A stretch of 64,000 nt of DNA from Cycas panzhihuaensis (lineage: Eukaryota; Cycadophyta): positions 200,329,741 to 200,393,740 of the forward strand of contig CM041465.1 of NCBI GenBank assembly GCA_023213395.1, written 5' to 3'. A model generated the notes under the pieces. That model did no database searches. It was not told the origin of the DNA and was given only the letters and a program-made list of their open reading frames with translations. The position numbers were made by a program, and so were the translations under genes. Shown here in pieces: positions 1 to 14,219 of the stretch. Positions within the stretch are counted from its first letter, which is position 1; the number at the start of each line of letters is the position of its first letter.

Positions 1-1500
1 AGCTACAACCAAATCTAGATATCTCCCCAAGACCACCACAAAATGACCTTCACCACTCCTTGAGGAACATTTACTTATAAAGCCATGCCCTTGAATTTGA
101 AGAATATCAGCACTACCTACTAAAGGGCTATGCAATTTATATTCTATGACCTCGTTAGTAGGATTCTTAAGGTCTTCATGGATGATATGATGGGCCTTTT
201 CTAAAAAAAGGCTAATCACCTTGAGGACCTTAGGGCCATTTTTATGAGGTGTCGCAAATACCATGTTAGCTTAAATCTACTTAAGTGTATCTTTACAGTG
301 ACAACTAGTAAAGTCTTAGGGTTCCTTGTTTTCTAAGTTGACTTTGATAAGGTCAAAGTAATAGTCAAGATGCCTTCCCCAAGAATACAATGGAAAGTTA
401 AGTCATTCTTGGGGAGATTAGGTTTATTGAGGCATTTCTTAGTAGATTTTTCTATTAATGCCAAACCTTTAACCAACCTACTTAAGAAACGGACCCCTTT
501 TGTTTGGTCCCCTAGGGCCTAAGAGGCCTTCTAGAAGGTAAAACCATCCCTTGTATTAGCTCCTATCTTGGTCTATCCTCTTTTTGATTGCTCTTTTATT
601 CTATATACTTCAATGACTAATGAATCTCTAAGGGCCATGTTAGCACAGGACGATGACTCCAAAACTAAGAGGGCCATCTATTTTATTAGTTGTACCTTAG
701 TGGTAGTAGAGTTAAACTACCTATCGACTAAGAAAGAATTCTTGGTGCTAGTTTACACTACTAAAAGATTTAGGCATTCTCTCTTGGGAAATACCACTTA
801 TGTGATTGTCCAATCTAATCTCTTGAGATACCTTATGACATAATCTAACTCGATGGGAAGGACTAGCAAGTGGGCTATCCTCCTTTAAGAGTATAATATA
901 AAAATTATCAACTAAAAATCGAAGAAAGGCATGGTAGTCATAGAACAACTAGCACATGCTCCCATACTAAACTCACTTAGGGTTCTAGTTGATGATTCCT
1001 TGCTGACAAACCTATTTTAGCTCTTCAGTAAACCAATGGCCATCCATTAGTTAACAATAAATGATATAGTGATATAATTAACTACCTAACCCAACAAGAA
1101 TATCCGATTAATGCGATACAAGGTCAAGTTGGGCATGAGGGTGTCCACTCAACAATACATCCTCATAGAGGACATATTATATAAATGATCATTTGATGAC
1201 ATACTCCTTCATTGTGTTAACCTAGAGGAGACTGACTTAATTCTTTGCAAGTGCCATAATAGCATTTGTAAATGCCACTTTGGGGTCTAATTGATGATCC
1301 AACAAATCCTATTTATGGGTTATTATTGGCCAACCATATTTAAAGATGCCCATGCCTATGCTTATTAGATCTAATTGCTTGGGTCCAATATAGCCTCAAT
1401 TATGATTGAAACCTATTTAGGATTTAGTAGCTTTTACCCTTGTTGTATCTAAGAGATTCTCTTATAATAAAAAAACCAAACCACAGTCCTATCCCCTTCT
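1..1500 (+). pseudogene. Tat-like Ty3/Gypsy pol fragment, copy A (RT end, RNase H, integrase start)
   Basis: Decayed polyprotein of an LTR retrotransposon that copies its RNA and integrates it. The window opens inside the reverse transcriptase palm (SYNQI, then KMTFTTP). The catalytic FMDD (a YxDD equivalent) is at 175-186 and is intact. FLGRLGLLRHF near 410-445 marks the connection domain. RNase H follows at about 568-950 (LYTSMTNESLRAMLAQ, then RAIYFIS and ELNYLSTKKEFL). The integrase zinc-finger region is at about 1220-1390 (GYYWPT near 1318). In-frame stops sit where Gln or Trp is expected, as in the PWG motif that now reads P-stop-G. The copy ends abruptly at 1500 against copy B, and its 5' part lies outside the window. 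A nearly identical copy is at 36927-38429. Tat lineage is inferred from the RT/RNase H motifs. Confidence 0.85.
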
Positions 1501-2650
1501 AACACACTACATACTATATGGTGAGGTTACATATGGGGACAACATGTTGTACTCCTAGATAAAGGTTTAGAGGATGAGGGTGAGGCACTCTTGCCAGTGG
1601 AACATTAGCATGTATACCTATGAGAAGATATTTTCACAAAGCAAGAAGATGAGGGAGTGGTTAGTTCATAGCTAGCAACTTAGGAGATGTGCAAGAGTCA
1701 TCATGAGAGGGAAGGTCCATGTGGGACACCTTCCTAGGCATGTAGGAAATTAGAGTGACATATCTGGGAGGATGCTCATGGTCCTTAACATCTGACTGTA
1801 GGTCACTCATGATATCTAGGTAGCCATAACTACCTATACCAATAGGCATGAACCTAACTACATTAGGTTTAGGAGGAGTTAAGGGGTTATCCTAATGAAG
1901 GTTTCCCCCTTGAAAAAAACTCATTGAGGAAGGGAGAGGCTCATTAGGGTCACTATCTTTGGCATTAAAGACTGCCTGATAAGTAGGAAGAGATATGCAA
2001 GAGGGTAAACTCTTGTGAGGGACAACCTTAATTTACCCTTTATGGACAAAATTAAGTTACCTCCAACATGAGTGATTAATCCATGGTTGACCCAACAAGA
2101 GGTTGTACTTGACGTGGATATTGAGTACAATAATATCTTTAAGGATAATCTTCCCTTTTAATATGAGGGAAAGAATAACCATCCCCAAGGGGTCCTTCTC
2201 GCTCCCATCATATCCTTAGCATTTCTAAGGAATAGGCTTGAGAGCCTCTATGCCTGACTTCTCTATCATCCACATATGCATATCATTAACTGAGTAACTA
2301 TTCCCTATGATGGTTCTCTTAATAATAAAATTAAGAGCATCAATGGTAATGATGAATGGGTAGTGCCAAAATCATTCCCATTCGCTAGGAGATGGAAGAT
2401 CTCATGGGTTAAATGAGATGATAGGCATTCCATGGCAAGCGGTACCTATAACGTGGATGGGGGCATCTTGTTGACTAAGAGCTTTAAGAAGAAGAGTGTG
2501 TTGCTTAGGGCAACTCTGTAAGATATCCATCATTGATATTCTTGTAGACACTGAGTGCAACTCTTTAAAGATAGAGAAGGCCTTCCCTTTTGCTATGGGT
2601 TGGGGAAGGGTCCTCGAAATCATAGTGCCTGTGGTGCACCATAATGGTCT
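1501..2650 (-). pseudogene. Tat-like Gypsy copy B: protease and linker to RT
   Basis: Minus-strand remnant that parallels copies C and D. Reading down from 2650 it shows GKAFSIFKELHSVSTRISMM, then at about 2240-2310 the protease active-site region (IIGNSYSVNDM, where copy D has IIDNDSSVNTM). The conserved C-terminal protease motif NLLLGQPW is at about 2090-2115. The DxG-type active site is destroyed. The linker after the protease (FMPIGIGSYGYL, near 1820-1850) matches the same linker in copy D (about 35700). Homology stops at 1501, where copy A begins on the opposite strand, so B has lost RT, RNase H and integrase. Confidence 0.75.
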
Positions 2651-5560
2651 TTGGGACTAGAGGGATCTCTGTTATAGGAGGATCTGCAAAGGGTTGTTGT
2701 TAGGAGGAGGAGGCTTGGGTAGCTTCCTTAGTGGCTTACGACAGCGTGATCGGGTGCACAGGGTGGTCTCAAGCATTTAAATCACTTTCTTCCCCTTGTT
2801 ATTAGGTTAAGAGGATGAGGAGTAACAAGTCCAAGGGCTTAGTGAAGAAGATGATCTCTTGTGCCCTTCCCCTTCACTTGGTTAGAAGGAGGGTTAAGTG
2901 ATCATCCCATGTTCCTTACCCTCTTATTCTGGGTGGGTTGATTTTGTTCCCTATGGTTTGGGAAAGGATCCATATAAATAAGTTGATCTAGATTGGGCTT
3001 AGAAGCCCTCTTGAGAGAATCATCATAATGTGATGTGATCTCGAGATATTGTAACGAATATTATGAGTCCTCATGGAGGCACTCCCCATGCATAAAGCAC
3101 CATTTCCTTTTAGAAGGAGGTTTTGCCTTCCTTCCTTGAGAGGTTTGGGTATTCCCACCCTTAGGTGGTATGGTGTGGGAGGTTTGATGTATAGGTCATT
3201 GTGACTTTAAATAGGATTGAGCTAATTAGAGTTTTAATTTGTTGATCATATGTTTGAAGGAATATATAACTAAAGTAAGGGTATCCACAATCCTATCAGT
3301 TATGCTAGTAGAAGGCCTTAGAGGTTATTGTTGGCTCTTTTATTCACATGGGGGAGGGACTGCATTATGACATTTTGATTGTTTAAGAGGTTTCTTGAGA
3401 CTAGCTTAGATCTCAATGCCCTCCAATGCTAAGAATTTAGCTATGGCAGAATCACTTGTTGTTGCCCCATTACGAGGACTTCCACATGTACCTCATGGTG
3501 AAAGGCATTGACAAATATATCTCTCTTTGGTTCCTCAAGTAAAGTGACCTTGGAGGAATGAAGGAGATCATGAAATCATCTTACAAAATCATGATTAATT
3601 TTGTCATGACCTTATTTCAATGATAGGAGGTCTTTGACCCCACTTTTGAAGGGTCTGACTATATTAAAGTAGTTGACAAACTCATCAACTAACTACTAGA
3701 AGGTGGAAATAGAGTGGGTGAGGAGACAGTAGAACCATTTCAATGCATCTCCTTATAGGGATATTAGAAATAGTTTCATTAGGATGTGGTTATAGGCCCA
3801 GTAATTAATACATCCTATGACGAAGCCCCTAACATACTCAGTTGGGTCCTTCAAGGAAGTTCCATCAAACTTGGGTACTTTGGGAGGATGAGGTGACTGG
3901 TTGGTCATGAGAGCCTTGATGGACAAAGGAGCTTATTAATAATCAATGAAAGGATAGAACCTTGGTTGAGTTAATGAATAAACCTGGGAAGTAGAAGGAG
4001 ATGGGTACTGGTACCCACTCTCATTATGAGGGGGGTGAGGAGGATGACTATAAGAAGTATATGGGTTCCCACCTATTTAGTAGGAAGGGGCTACCTCTGC
4101 ATGGGGATATACCATATAAGAAGATAGGTGAGAGAGCCTTACTCCACTATGAGGGTGCATCACATGCATAATAGAAGTATATTTATATACACCCTAAGGA
4201 GCTATTGTATAAGGATGTGAAATAGGAGGTGGAATGGATTCTCCCTTATGCAATGGGTGGTGCTAGACAAGGAGTAGGGTTCTTCCCATAGGGTCCTCCT
4301 ATATGAGGTGCAACCCCATAGGGACAGAGCAGGTCTACACAATACGTTAGAAAGGGGTTTAACCCCCCATGCCCCCAAGGCTATGACATATAACTCGGGG
4401 GCACGTAGAGTGAGGAGTCCACAGGCTATGGATAAGGACACATGTAGATAGATCCCCCATGACCCAAGGCATAGGAATGTGAAGGTGCCCAAGGTGGAAT
4501 CAAAGGAGAATAAGCCACAATTAATTATGGCATAGTTATTTGGGTAGGAGGAGGTATGCTTAATCCTATTTGAGAAATTGGCATACCTTGGGGTGTCCCT
4601 TGAGTCAAGGGAGCACTCGTAGGTGGGGGGACTATAGGAATAGGTCCTAATATCAAAGAGGACATGGATTCAGATGATGTAGGGGGAATGGATGTGGAAG
4701 AGGGTAGGGAAGTACTTTGAAGGAAGCACTCTAACCACTTAGGAGGTGGTTGGGTACTTACGGCCCAAAGCATTACCTCAACACTTCCACCACGTCTCTA
4801 GGAGGAGTCATAGCTTGCTTATATAAGGTAGAGGGTTCCTCATATTGAGAAAATCTTGAAGGAAGATCTTCATGGGCCCTCTCACTAGAATGAGAGTGGT
4901 CCACAGGGAAAGGTCCCCCTACATCATGTGTAGGATAGGGGGGAAATCTGAGATGGACTTATGTTGGCTTACCCAAATAATAGATGGGGTCCTCACCCTC
5001 TTCAGTGGGATCTTGGTGAGGATATGATGTTTGAGGATGGTGCAAGTTAGAAACATATGAGTGATATGCCCAATCTAATAGATAACTCTTTATTAGTGGT
5101 CATCACTTGGATGTAGCAATGGAGGAATAAAATGGTTCTTCTTTTGTAGGAGGGAGGCCACATAGGTGACGAGAGAAGCATCATATTCATGTCTTGCCCT
5201 AGGAACTATGAAAGTATGAAGGTTAGCTTTAGAGGAAAGTGTTGAGATTACCCAACATTCTATGAAGAACCTATGAGATAGATAGGGACTGACATTAGGA
5301 AATCAAATGGATGCTAAGAGTTCCTCATTAGCAACTCCCCACTATGGTCACAAGTGGAAGCGTACCCCCAAGGGTGTTACTAAGAACTACTATACATTGG
5401 CTATGGGTAGGCTTAAAGCGTGGGAGCTTAAGTAATATATTGTGACTTTGGTTTACCCTCAGAGGGTGTCCATCTGCCTCGTGAGCATAGGTTTGGGGAC
5501 CTATAGGACACATGTTCCCTTTCTACATATAGGGTCTAAGTAGGTTGGTTGATGGTATGT
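2651..5560 (-). pseudogene. Tat-like Gypsy copy B: gag
   Basis: Decayed capsid/nucleocapsid gene. The capsid core is recognisable at about 3836-3902 on the minus strand (PPKVPKFDGTSLKDPTEYV), a motif typical of Tat/Athila Gag. A zinc-knuckle-like motif WCFMHGECLHEDS is at 3064-3102; the spacing is C-x2-H-x4-H-x4-C, but the final Cys reads Tyr. The N-terminal half (about 4200-5500) is Pro/Gly/Ser-rich and low in complexity, and aligns with 30180-31560 of copy C (both contain a WGCTSYR segment). There are many stops and shifts, so it cannot be expressed. Coding limits are approximate. Confidence 0.7.
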
Positions 5561-8400
5561 TTAGGTTATAAAGGGTTTAGCCTTCTCAAATTACCAAGTA
5601 GCCCATATAGGTTTCTCCTATCCTTGTTTTAAAGAAGGGAATAAATCTCCTTCGTAAAGGGAAGCAATCATGAATAAGAGACAAAGGTAGAAGGGAAGAT
5701 TTAGTACATTCTTAGTTGCCTAAAGGGTTAACTTTAGGGTTATTTGAGAATACAAAGTTTTATTAAGGTTCTCTTTAGTTATATGAGAAGATGATATTAT
5801 TCATTTGGGTGTTATCTTATTTCAGAATGTAATGTTTTATGTGTTATAAGCCAAAGCAATCAATAAATACATCTAGTAACATATGACATATGAAATTCCT
5901 CTCTCTCAATTCACTCTCTTTCCTTTAGAAAACAAGAAATTTTGGACTATACGCTTAAGGTGAAGGAGTCAATAATGCAATTGGGAGGAATGCAAAGAAG
6001 AGAGAAAGATGAATGTTCCTACGCACATGCAATGTTTCCTTTCTTTGATATATGTTTCTTTATTCATACGAAGAGAGATGTTCTCTCTAAACTAAAAAGA
6101 AAGGGAAGCTTTATTTTATATACATATACATATGCAAATGATAGAGCAACTCTTTCTTAATATGCCTTTTTCTTTATGGTGAGAAAGGGGAAAAAAGGAG
6201 GGAAGGATCTATTCTTCTTCTTTAGGATATCTTTTCCTTCATACATATGTAAAAGAGATATGTTTCCTAAAAAGGAGAAATAAATTCTTAACTTTTATTT
6301 TGTATGTGTGTGCAAATGTAAACAATCAAGACAAATAAAGGGTTTGCTTTGTTTAGGGAACTTAGGGAGTAAGTATTATCAACAAAAGGAAAGATTATGA
6401 GGAAGAGAGGGTTTAGAGGGAGCATACCCAATTTGTGACATTTAGTGATGACTTTGACCTTGCTCTTCCTTGATCCTCCTTCGTTAATGTTGCAAGCTCC
6501 TTTATTAGGGGATTTGTAAGAGGCAATGGGGCTTACTTACCTTCCCCAAGTCTAAACAAAATGTTACATAAATAAGGCAAATAGAACAAAGGAAAGAATA
6601 AAACACATACATAAAAATGTAATGCTAAATCATAAATTGACACTTACCTTGGGATGAGGCTTTGGGCTCTTTTACCAACTATAGGAGATATGATTCTACT
6701 TGCATACATAAAATAAATCTCTTTATAAAGGAAATGTTGCAACATGTGCATATTTATAGTGTATATATGTATATTTCACAAAAGTCCTCTTACCACTAAC
6801 CAATTAAGGAAATAAATCAAATGTAATATTTCCTTCCCAAAGAAATCTAAGCATGCAAAAGATGCAAAATATGAAGAGGAGGGAGTGAAGGGTAGTGCCT
6901 TGGTATGGCATAGCCTCCCTAATAGGGTGGTCTCCTAATGCAAGCAAGGAGTCCTCTCAATATTACAACTCAAATGACAAGTTTTGGTAAGAGGTGTGAT
7001 ATGAATGTGAGGTAGATCTCCAAGAGAAATTAGCAGTAGGTGCTTGCAAAGTAGTGTGGCTACATGGCCTAGTATTAAGGTGGAATGTGCAGGTACAATA
7101 AGACTTGGAACTATTTATTTTGGGAGGGGATTACCTGGTGAGTAAGGGGTGCAAAAGGTGGCACTTACACTTGTTTCCCTTCTCCAAGCTCCTAAAAGTA
7201 AGAGGTGTAAATCTTGTCTCCTCCCTCAACACTTTGAGTATGGTTATGAAATGTTTGCAACTTATACAAAGTTATTTTATCAAAAGTTTGAAGAGTTGAT
7301 GGTAGGAAAGCTATAAAATCTAACTTCCAAGCTAGGGATGAAATAAAAGAGAGTGAAAATAACTAAAATCAAAGTTAAATACAAGGAATTCTCATGGAGA
7401 AACAAAGGTGAGCATGTTTCCCACTTCATATAAGAGAAGCTTGAACCTTGTGGCTAAAATAGGAGAGGAAGAATCCCTTGCAACTATTAAGAGAATGATT
7501 TTTGAGAAGATCTTTGAGTCTTAAAGAGGAAGAGAGAGTGTTTGGCCCTTGTAGAAGATGATTTTGGATGGTTTAGTGCTAGAATCAAGCCTCTACTATG
7601 CATTCTTTCTTAAAATTGAGTTGTTCTCTATTTTGTTAAGAAAATTAGCTTTAATGATAAAGAGAATGATGCCTAATTCAAAATGAAAATGGAGTTTTCT
7701 TATTTAAGAGGGTGCCCCTATATGCCTTGATCTGGGCTTCCCCCAAGGTGTTAGGCATGTCAGGGAGTGTATTTAATGCAAATTTTGAATGTTGCTGGCC
7801 ATAACTGATTAAGTAATAGTCCCATTATGAATTTCTTCATGGCATTGTAAATATCTCCACAGGGTACAATAATCAAAGTGGTGTAGAACAACAATCATCG
7901 CAGGGTAGACAACAAACTCTATGGTGTAGAGACAAGGTGCAAAAATTAATTAATAATCAACAAAAAACTACTCAAAAGGAGACTAAATCTTATTTTTGAC
8001 CTCTATAGACTGACCTTGACATACTTAAGTGGCTGACCACATATAAAAAGGTGAGAAAATGAAGTTCATAAGCAATAATAAATCAAAAGTAGGTGAAAAC
8101 AAAGTTGCAGTAACACTAAGAAGTTGCCTTGTCAATTGGAAGACCACATCGAGGGCTCTAAATTCCATTGGACTGAAGTCCTAGTCATCATAAGCATATG
8201 GGCAATCACTAGTAAGCCAAACAAGCCACACAGACATGCATCCAATAGTCACATAATCATCACATAGGATAATAAGAACTAAAGGCATAGTGAGAAAAGG
8301 GACAAGGTGAGAGACATACCTATACTTACCTACATTGCAAACTCTAAACCCATTCTGGCCAGCTGAGAAACATAGGGAAGCTAAAAGATTTACATACAAA
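5561..8400 (-). repeat. Leader and LTR region of Tat-like copy B
   Basis: Non-coding on both strands. It aligns in blocks with 31601-34115 upstream of copy C: 5780-5930 with 31780-31940, 6430-6545 with 32290-32415, and 8110-8345 with 33860-34090. From gene order it is the 5' LTR plus leader of copy B, transcribed leftward. A TATA-like TTAAATAA lies on the minus strand near 7700-7709, with an inverted repeat at 7722-7756 just upstream of it. Three splice-donor-like AGGTAAGT sites on the minus strand (8324-8331, 6652-6659, 6535-6542) are conserved in copy C. LTR ends could not be fixed, and no 3' LTR of this copy is seen. Confidence 0.55.
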
Positions 8401-10001
<1,601 letters not shown>

Positions 10002-10017
10002 TCTACACCAAAGTCTA

Positions 10018-10900
10018 TAAATGATGATTCATATCACGTATCCAAATCCAATGAGAGGCCTAATTTTGGTGAAATAGAAATATCTTGCACCTTTAGGCAA
10101 AGTGATTGGCATAAGAGCATAGATAACTAAGTGGATTAAGCTTAGATTTTGAGTTTCCCTATAAGCCTTACCTTTTAGAATTTTTTTTCTATGTTGCTTC
10201 CCAAAGATACATGGTTTATAAATGTCTATTTCTACCTTAAACTTTGAGAAACCATATATTGTATTCAACTTTACATCAAATGTAGGCCAAGGAAATGTAA
10301 ATGGCTTATTCTCTTATGCTACAACTAAATTTTGCTCGACACATATGTAATCAATACTCTTTGACTTATAGATCTACCTAAGAGCCTATAAAGACCATCT
10401 TTTCTCACACCTTCTTTAATAATTTTCTCTTCACAATTATTAACAATGGCCTTCCCATCTTTGAAGAGAACACTCACGTTATTATCCTTAACCTAACAGA
10501 TTAAAATCAAATTCTTCTTTAGTCTTAGTATATATATCACATCATCAATGTGGTAATTCTCTCCATTCAGTGTTATGAATGGAACCTTCTTATGCTCTTA
10601 ACATCTAAGATTTTATCATCTTTGATATTTATAGAATGCTCAATCACTTCCCACATGTGCCTAAACTAATAAAATATACCAGTCATATGCATAGAAGTGC
10701 TTGAGATAATGTACTAGACATTGCTTAATTTTAACCCTATACTAAGTTATGTTGACTAACTATATTTTGTTGACCACCCCTATGTTGCTATTGATTAGCT
10801 TATAACAACCCATAATTCCTCCTAAAATGGCATGATTTATTATAGTAATAGTATGTCTTCTAAGGTAATTTACTTACATAGGAGTAAAATAGATTTCCAC
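10018..10900 (-). pseudogene. Copia pol fragment K (zinc knuckle, protease, integrase start)
   Basis: Minus-strand Copia polyprotein remnant. In order from high to low coordinate: a Gag zinc-knuckle region near 10830 (YYYNKSCHFRRNYGLL, with Cys-to-Tyr changes); a stretch matching the start of protease (SMHMTG near 10690); the protease core (VIEHSINIKDDKILDV); and the GAG-pre-integrase/integrase start at 10029-10268 (CIFGKQHRKK, then LIHL and GARYF). The remaining integrase, RT and RNase H are missing; the fragment stops at the AT/AG microsatellite. The best readable stretch is 79 residues. The other gaps are mostly stops at Gln codons. No LTR can be assigned to it. Confidence 0.75.
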
Positions 10901-12194
10901 CCATGATTAATGTGAAAAATAACAAAAAATGACATAAAAATTATATAATAAAGTAAGCATTGAATATCTCTAATATTGCACACATAATATTGTAGTAATT
11001 TTAAAAATATTTAGCTCCTTAGTCACTTCACAAAGTGTTGAGATAATATAAAATGCTTTGGTCACCATGCAGGGAGCTAGAAGAACATCATATAACCACC
11101 CTAAATAAGAAGAGCATGAAATCTTATTATAATAAAGTGCTCTCAATTTAATCCATAGATTTATAGTTTGGCTTAAACTACCCTTAACACCTTATTTAGA
11201 ATATGATGAGAGATTAACTTGATTAGGGAACAAAAACCAAAATTTAAAACCTAATTAAAAGGAATTTATTGTAATGTAACTTTACAAAATATAAAAATAA
11301 TTTTATGCTGAGTTGGAAACCATTAGATATTCTATTAAATCTCATGTGTTTTACATTTTGGTTTTAGCTAAATTTTGTGATCAACTTAGTGATTTTATCT
11401 GCAAACTAACTTGTCTAGGTGATTTGTGTTCAAACTATGTCTCTATTTCACTTTTGCATATTTATTTCTATATTTAATTCTTGACATCATCTTCTCTTTT
11501 ATGTCTCAACTACACTTCAATTATCCAACGTCTATTGCAAAGGGCAAGCTCATTTTAATGACATGTGGTATCTCTAGTTATTTGTGATGTCTCTTTGTCT
11601 TCATTTATTTGGCATCAACATCATGGGTATTCGTTCATTCATCTTTACTGGATGAAATATACATTCCTAGATTTTTGTAATTCTTTAAATGGTATCTTAA
11701 CATATTGGAAGACTTATCTCCATACAACTCTACCTAGAAGCTATCCAATCTACTTTTTTTACTCAAGCCTTATGCACCATCAACATTGCCTAATAATCCT
11801 TTGCTTACACACCCAAGAAGGCTTTAATTCACTACTAATGTTGAACGTCATCCCCAAAGTCGCTTTGAGTTTTTGGTCTTATTATTAAGTGACCCCTATG
11901 ACTTGTTGCTTATAAATGGATTCTAAGCTAATATGCATCTTAATATACTCACTCTAATTGAAACTAGGGTGACTTTATTGCCATACAAGGAAACATATGC
12001 TTGACAAACATAGCAGGGGTCATAACATTTCTACCATACAATTTTTTAAAATACTATTAGCAATCTAATAGCTAACCTTGATTTCTCATATGATCATATA
12101 AAAGTAGGCTCCCTAGTATTTCTTTAGATATGTTAACCTATAAAATGAAATAGATACTTAATTGTGTAAAAATAATTTATATATTCATTTATGA
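10901..12194. other. Unassigned DNA
   Basis: Nothing firmly recognised. A + strand open frame of 107 codons at 11565-11888 has no convincing family motif (only a weak WHQ..G..F pattern of the kind seen in GAG-pre-integrase domains) and an atypical composition. The upper part could include decayed gag of fragment K. Confidence 0.35.
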
Positions 12195-12362
12195 TTGAAT
12201 GGTTATTAATTCCACTCTAGTGTATAAATAATAATTCTCTTCAATGGTACTTTATATCCCAAAACTAGAGTATCTCATCCTTAGATACTCATTGTATAAA
12301 GGAATGTTCACAATTATTTTAAAAACTACAAAGAAATAAATATCATGTGGAAAATATGGTTA
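12195..12362 (+). pseudogene. Possible Copia protease/pre-integrase scrap
   Basis: In the + frame the stretch MVLYIPKLEYLIL, followed by LYKGMFTII and ISCGK, resembles the conserved NVLYIPKL region between protease and GAG-pre-integrase in Copia polyproteins. Two adjacent stops lie just upstream. It is very short and has no neighbouring domains on +, so the match could be coincidental. Confidence 0.35.
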
Positions 12363-12599
12363 ATAAATATTCTTGCTATTAGCTAATTAGAAATGCTATT
12401 TGTCCATATTAATTATGTAAAACCCTATATTTGAGTTAATAATACACTCTATTTATGGCCCTTTATCAAGAATTAGATGTGTTTGATGTTACATAAGTTC
12501 CTAGTTATAACCAAGCATACTCTCATTCTAGCATTCCAAAAAACTCCATTTAATAAATAATTGATCACAACATACTTGGTTTTTAATCATGAATAAAAT

Positions 12600-12979
12600 C
12601 ATCTACACTATCATGTAGCCCCGCCTTCGTAAGCATTAGTAAGCAGGAACCACCAAAGAGCTAAATATTAATATTAACTATTAAGCTTTATGTACGAGCC
12701 ACTAAGGCCTCTAATAAGATGTAAGACCATTAAAGCCACTAATAGGATTATAAGAAAGAGACTCCTCTTATGTCTATTTAAGGATCAAAAATCACTTGTA
12801 AAGATTTTGACTATTATTCCCTTTTAAAGAGAAAAGCACTTTGATACTCCCTTTTCGTACTCATTGTGTTTTTATATAGTCTATTCTAAGTGATCTATTT
12901 TAAATAAGTGATTAATTGTCCTTTCATCTTCAATTTGTATTAGATTTATAAGGTTGATTTCTAGAAGATATGCTCTTAC
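12600..12979 (+). repeat. Candidate LTR upstream of chromovirus-like element E
   Basis: This AT-rich stretch has promoter-like and leader-like composition and ends just before a primer-site-like sequence at 12980. It is placed correctly to be the 5' LTR of the Gypsy gag-pol at 14220-18300. No second copy is present in the window to confirm it, and its left end is a guess. Confidence 0.3.
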
Positions 12980-12993
12980 TAATATCAGGGCCC
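12980..12993 (+). other. Possible primer binding site of element E
   Basis: TAATATCAGGGCCC differs from the tRNA-iMet-complementary TGGTATCAGAGCCC only by transitions at three positions, the same decay type as the rest of the window. Its location before the gag of element E supports it, but no LTR pair confirms it. Confidence 0.35.
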
Positions 12994-14219
12994 AATTTAA
13001 TGACCTTGTGAAAATGTTCTAGGAGTAGAAAAAAACAATTCCCCCCCCCCTCCCAAGTGATATTCATAACTCTTCTCCTATAGAAATTTATTTAATTTTT
13101 AGTCATCTCTATTTTAATTCTATAGTTTTTTTTTTTTTTTTTTCATACCTGCTCCCTCCCCCGCTCTTCTCGAGTAATTAACTCTACTTGGTAGCTACTT
13201 AATTTAGTAGAGATCTTGTGCTTGGGGTCTGTAAAAACCACATGGATCTATAATTTTGGGTTAATCATATTATGGATTTTTCACTCTTGTATAAAGGACT
13301 TCAATTAAGTCTATTAAACTTATCCTCAAATAGGACTTGGCTATGGACTTATGCCTCTACATACCCTCAAGTATATAAGAGGACCCCTATAGGCTCCTTC
13401 TCTATCCTAGCATTAGTAACCCTTTAGTTGTTTATATGTTGTAGTGCATGGATTAATAATTAGTGCTCAAAAGTCACTTCACACAAATACCTTTGCATGG
13501 TTGTGGACATTACAGAGATGGTCTTTCCTCCATAGATAGTGCTATGAGATATTGGATTGAGCTATAGTAACAATCGAGAAGTTTATTGCAAGGCCTACAA
13601 AATCAAATACTTCCTTTGTTAGTGTCTAGTAAGATTCCCCTATTTTATTATCCTCTCTTGAAGAAAACTTATGCCTACAACATAGTCATTAACCATATAA
13701 CTACTATCAACATAGACCTAGAAAGCAAAGGCTATAACTTTATCAATATTGATCATATTCATAAATGGCCTAAACAATTGAAATTGCCATAAAACTAAAA
13801 GAGAAAAAAAAAAAAAAGTCCATGAAAAAAAAATCTATGAAAATTCATACATCTTATTTTGATTAGTGTATCATCCGATCATTTTGCACTAGGTTAGTTT
13901 TGTAGTAAGCTTTTTGGTATAGTGGTACTTGGGTTGTCAAGATATCTTGCCCTTAAAATTTCACCCTTAAAACTCACTTATCCTATCTAGATAAGCTTTT
14001 CAAGCTCACTTAGGTGAACTAAGTATTTTGTCATGTAACTTTTAGGGTCAATATGCTATAAACACCCTATATACCCCTCCTTACTCTCTCTCCTATTCAT
14101 CTTTTATAATAACTCCCTATTTCTTAAAACTCATTCTCTTACTCTTTCCTATTTCATATATTTCCCTTACTTTCTACTCATTTCCATGCCTTTAAGGCCA
14201 TTCTATATTTCTAATGGCA
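12994..14219. other. Leader-like DNA with homopolymers
   Basis: No supported gene. It contains a C-run at 13041-13053 (interrupted by one T), an 18 bp T-run at 13126-13143, and an A-rich stretch at 13801-13835. A 68-codon + frame at 13586-13792 has no recognisable motif. Probably untranslated leader of element E. Confidence 0.4.

Noticed and set aside
748-948. Minus-strand 66-codon frame (also at 37674-37874)
   Set aside because: Antisense to RNase H of copies A and D; repeated only because the DNA is duplicated.
1-8400. Integrated pararetrovirus (caulimovirus) instead of Gypsy
   Set aside because: Integrase domains, LTR-type promoter regions and Tat-type Gag/RT motifs identify LTR retrotransposons; no movement protein or viral coat motif was seen.
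11565-11888. 107-codon + frame as a real gene
   Set aside because: No family motif and aromatic/Leu-rich composition typical of chance frames in AT-rich DNA; only a weak Copia-like WHQ pattern.
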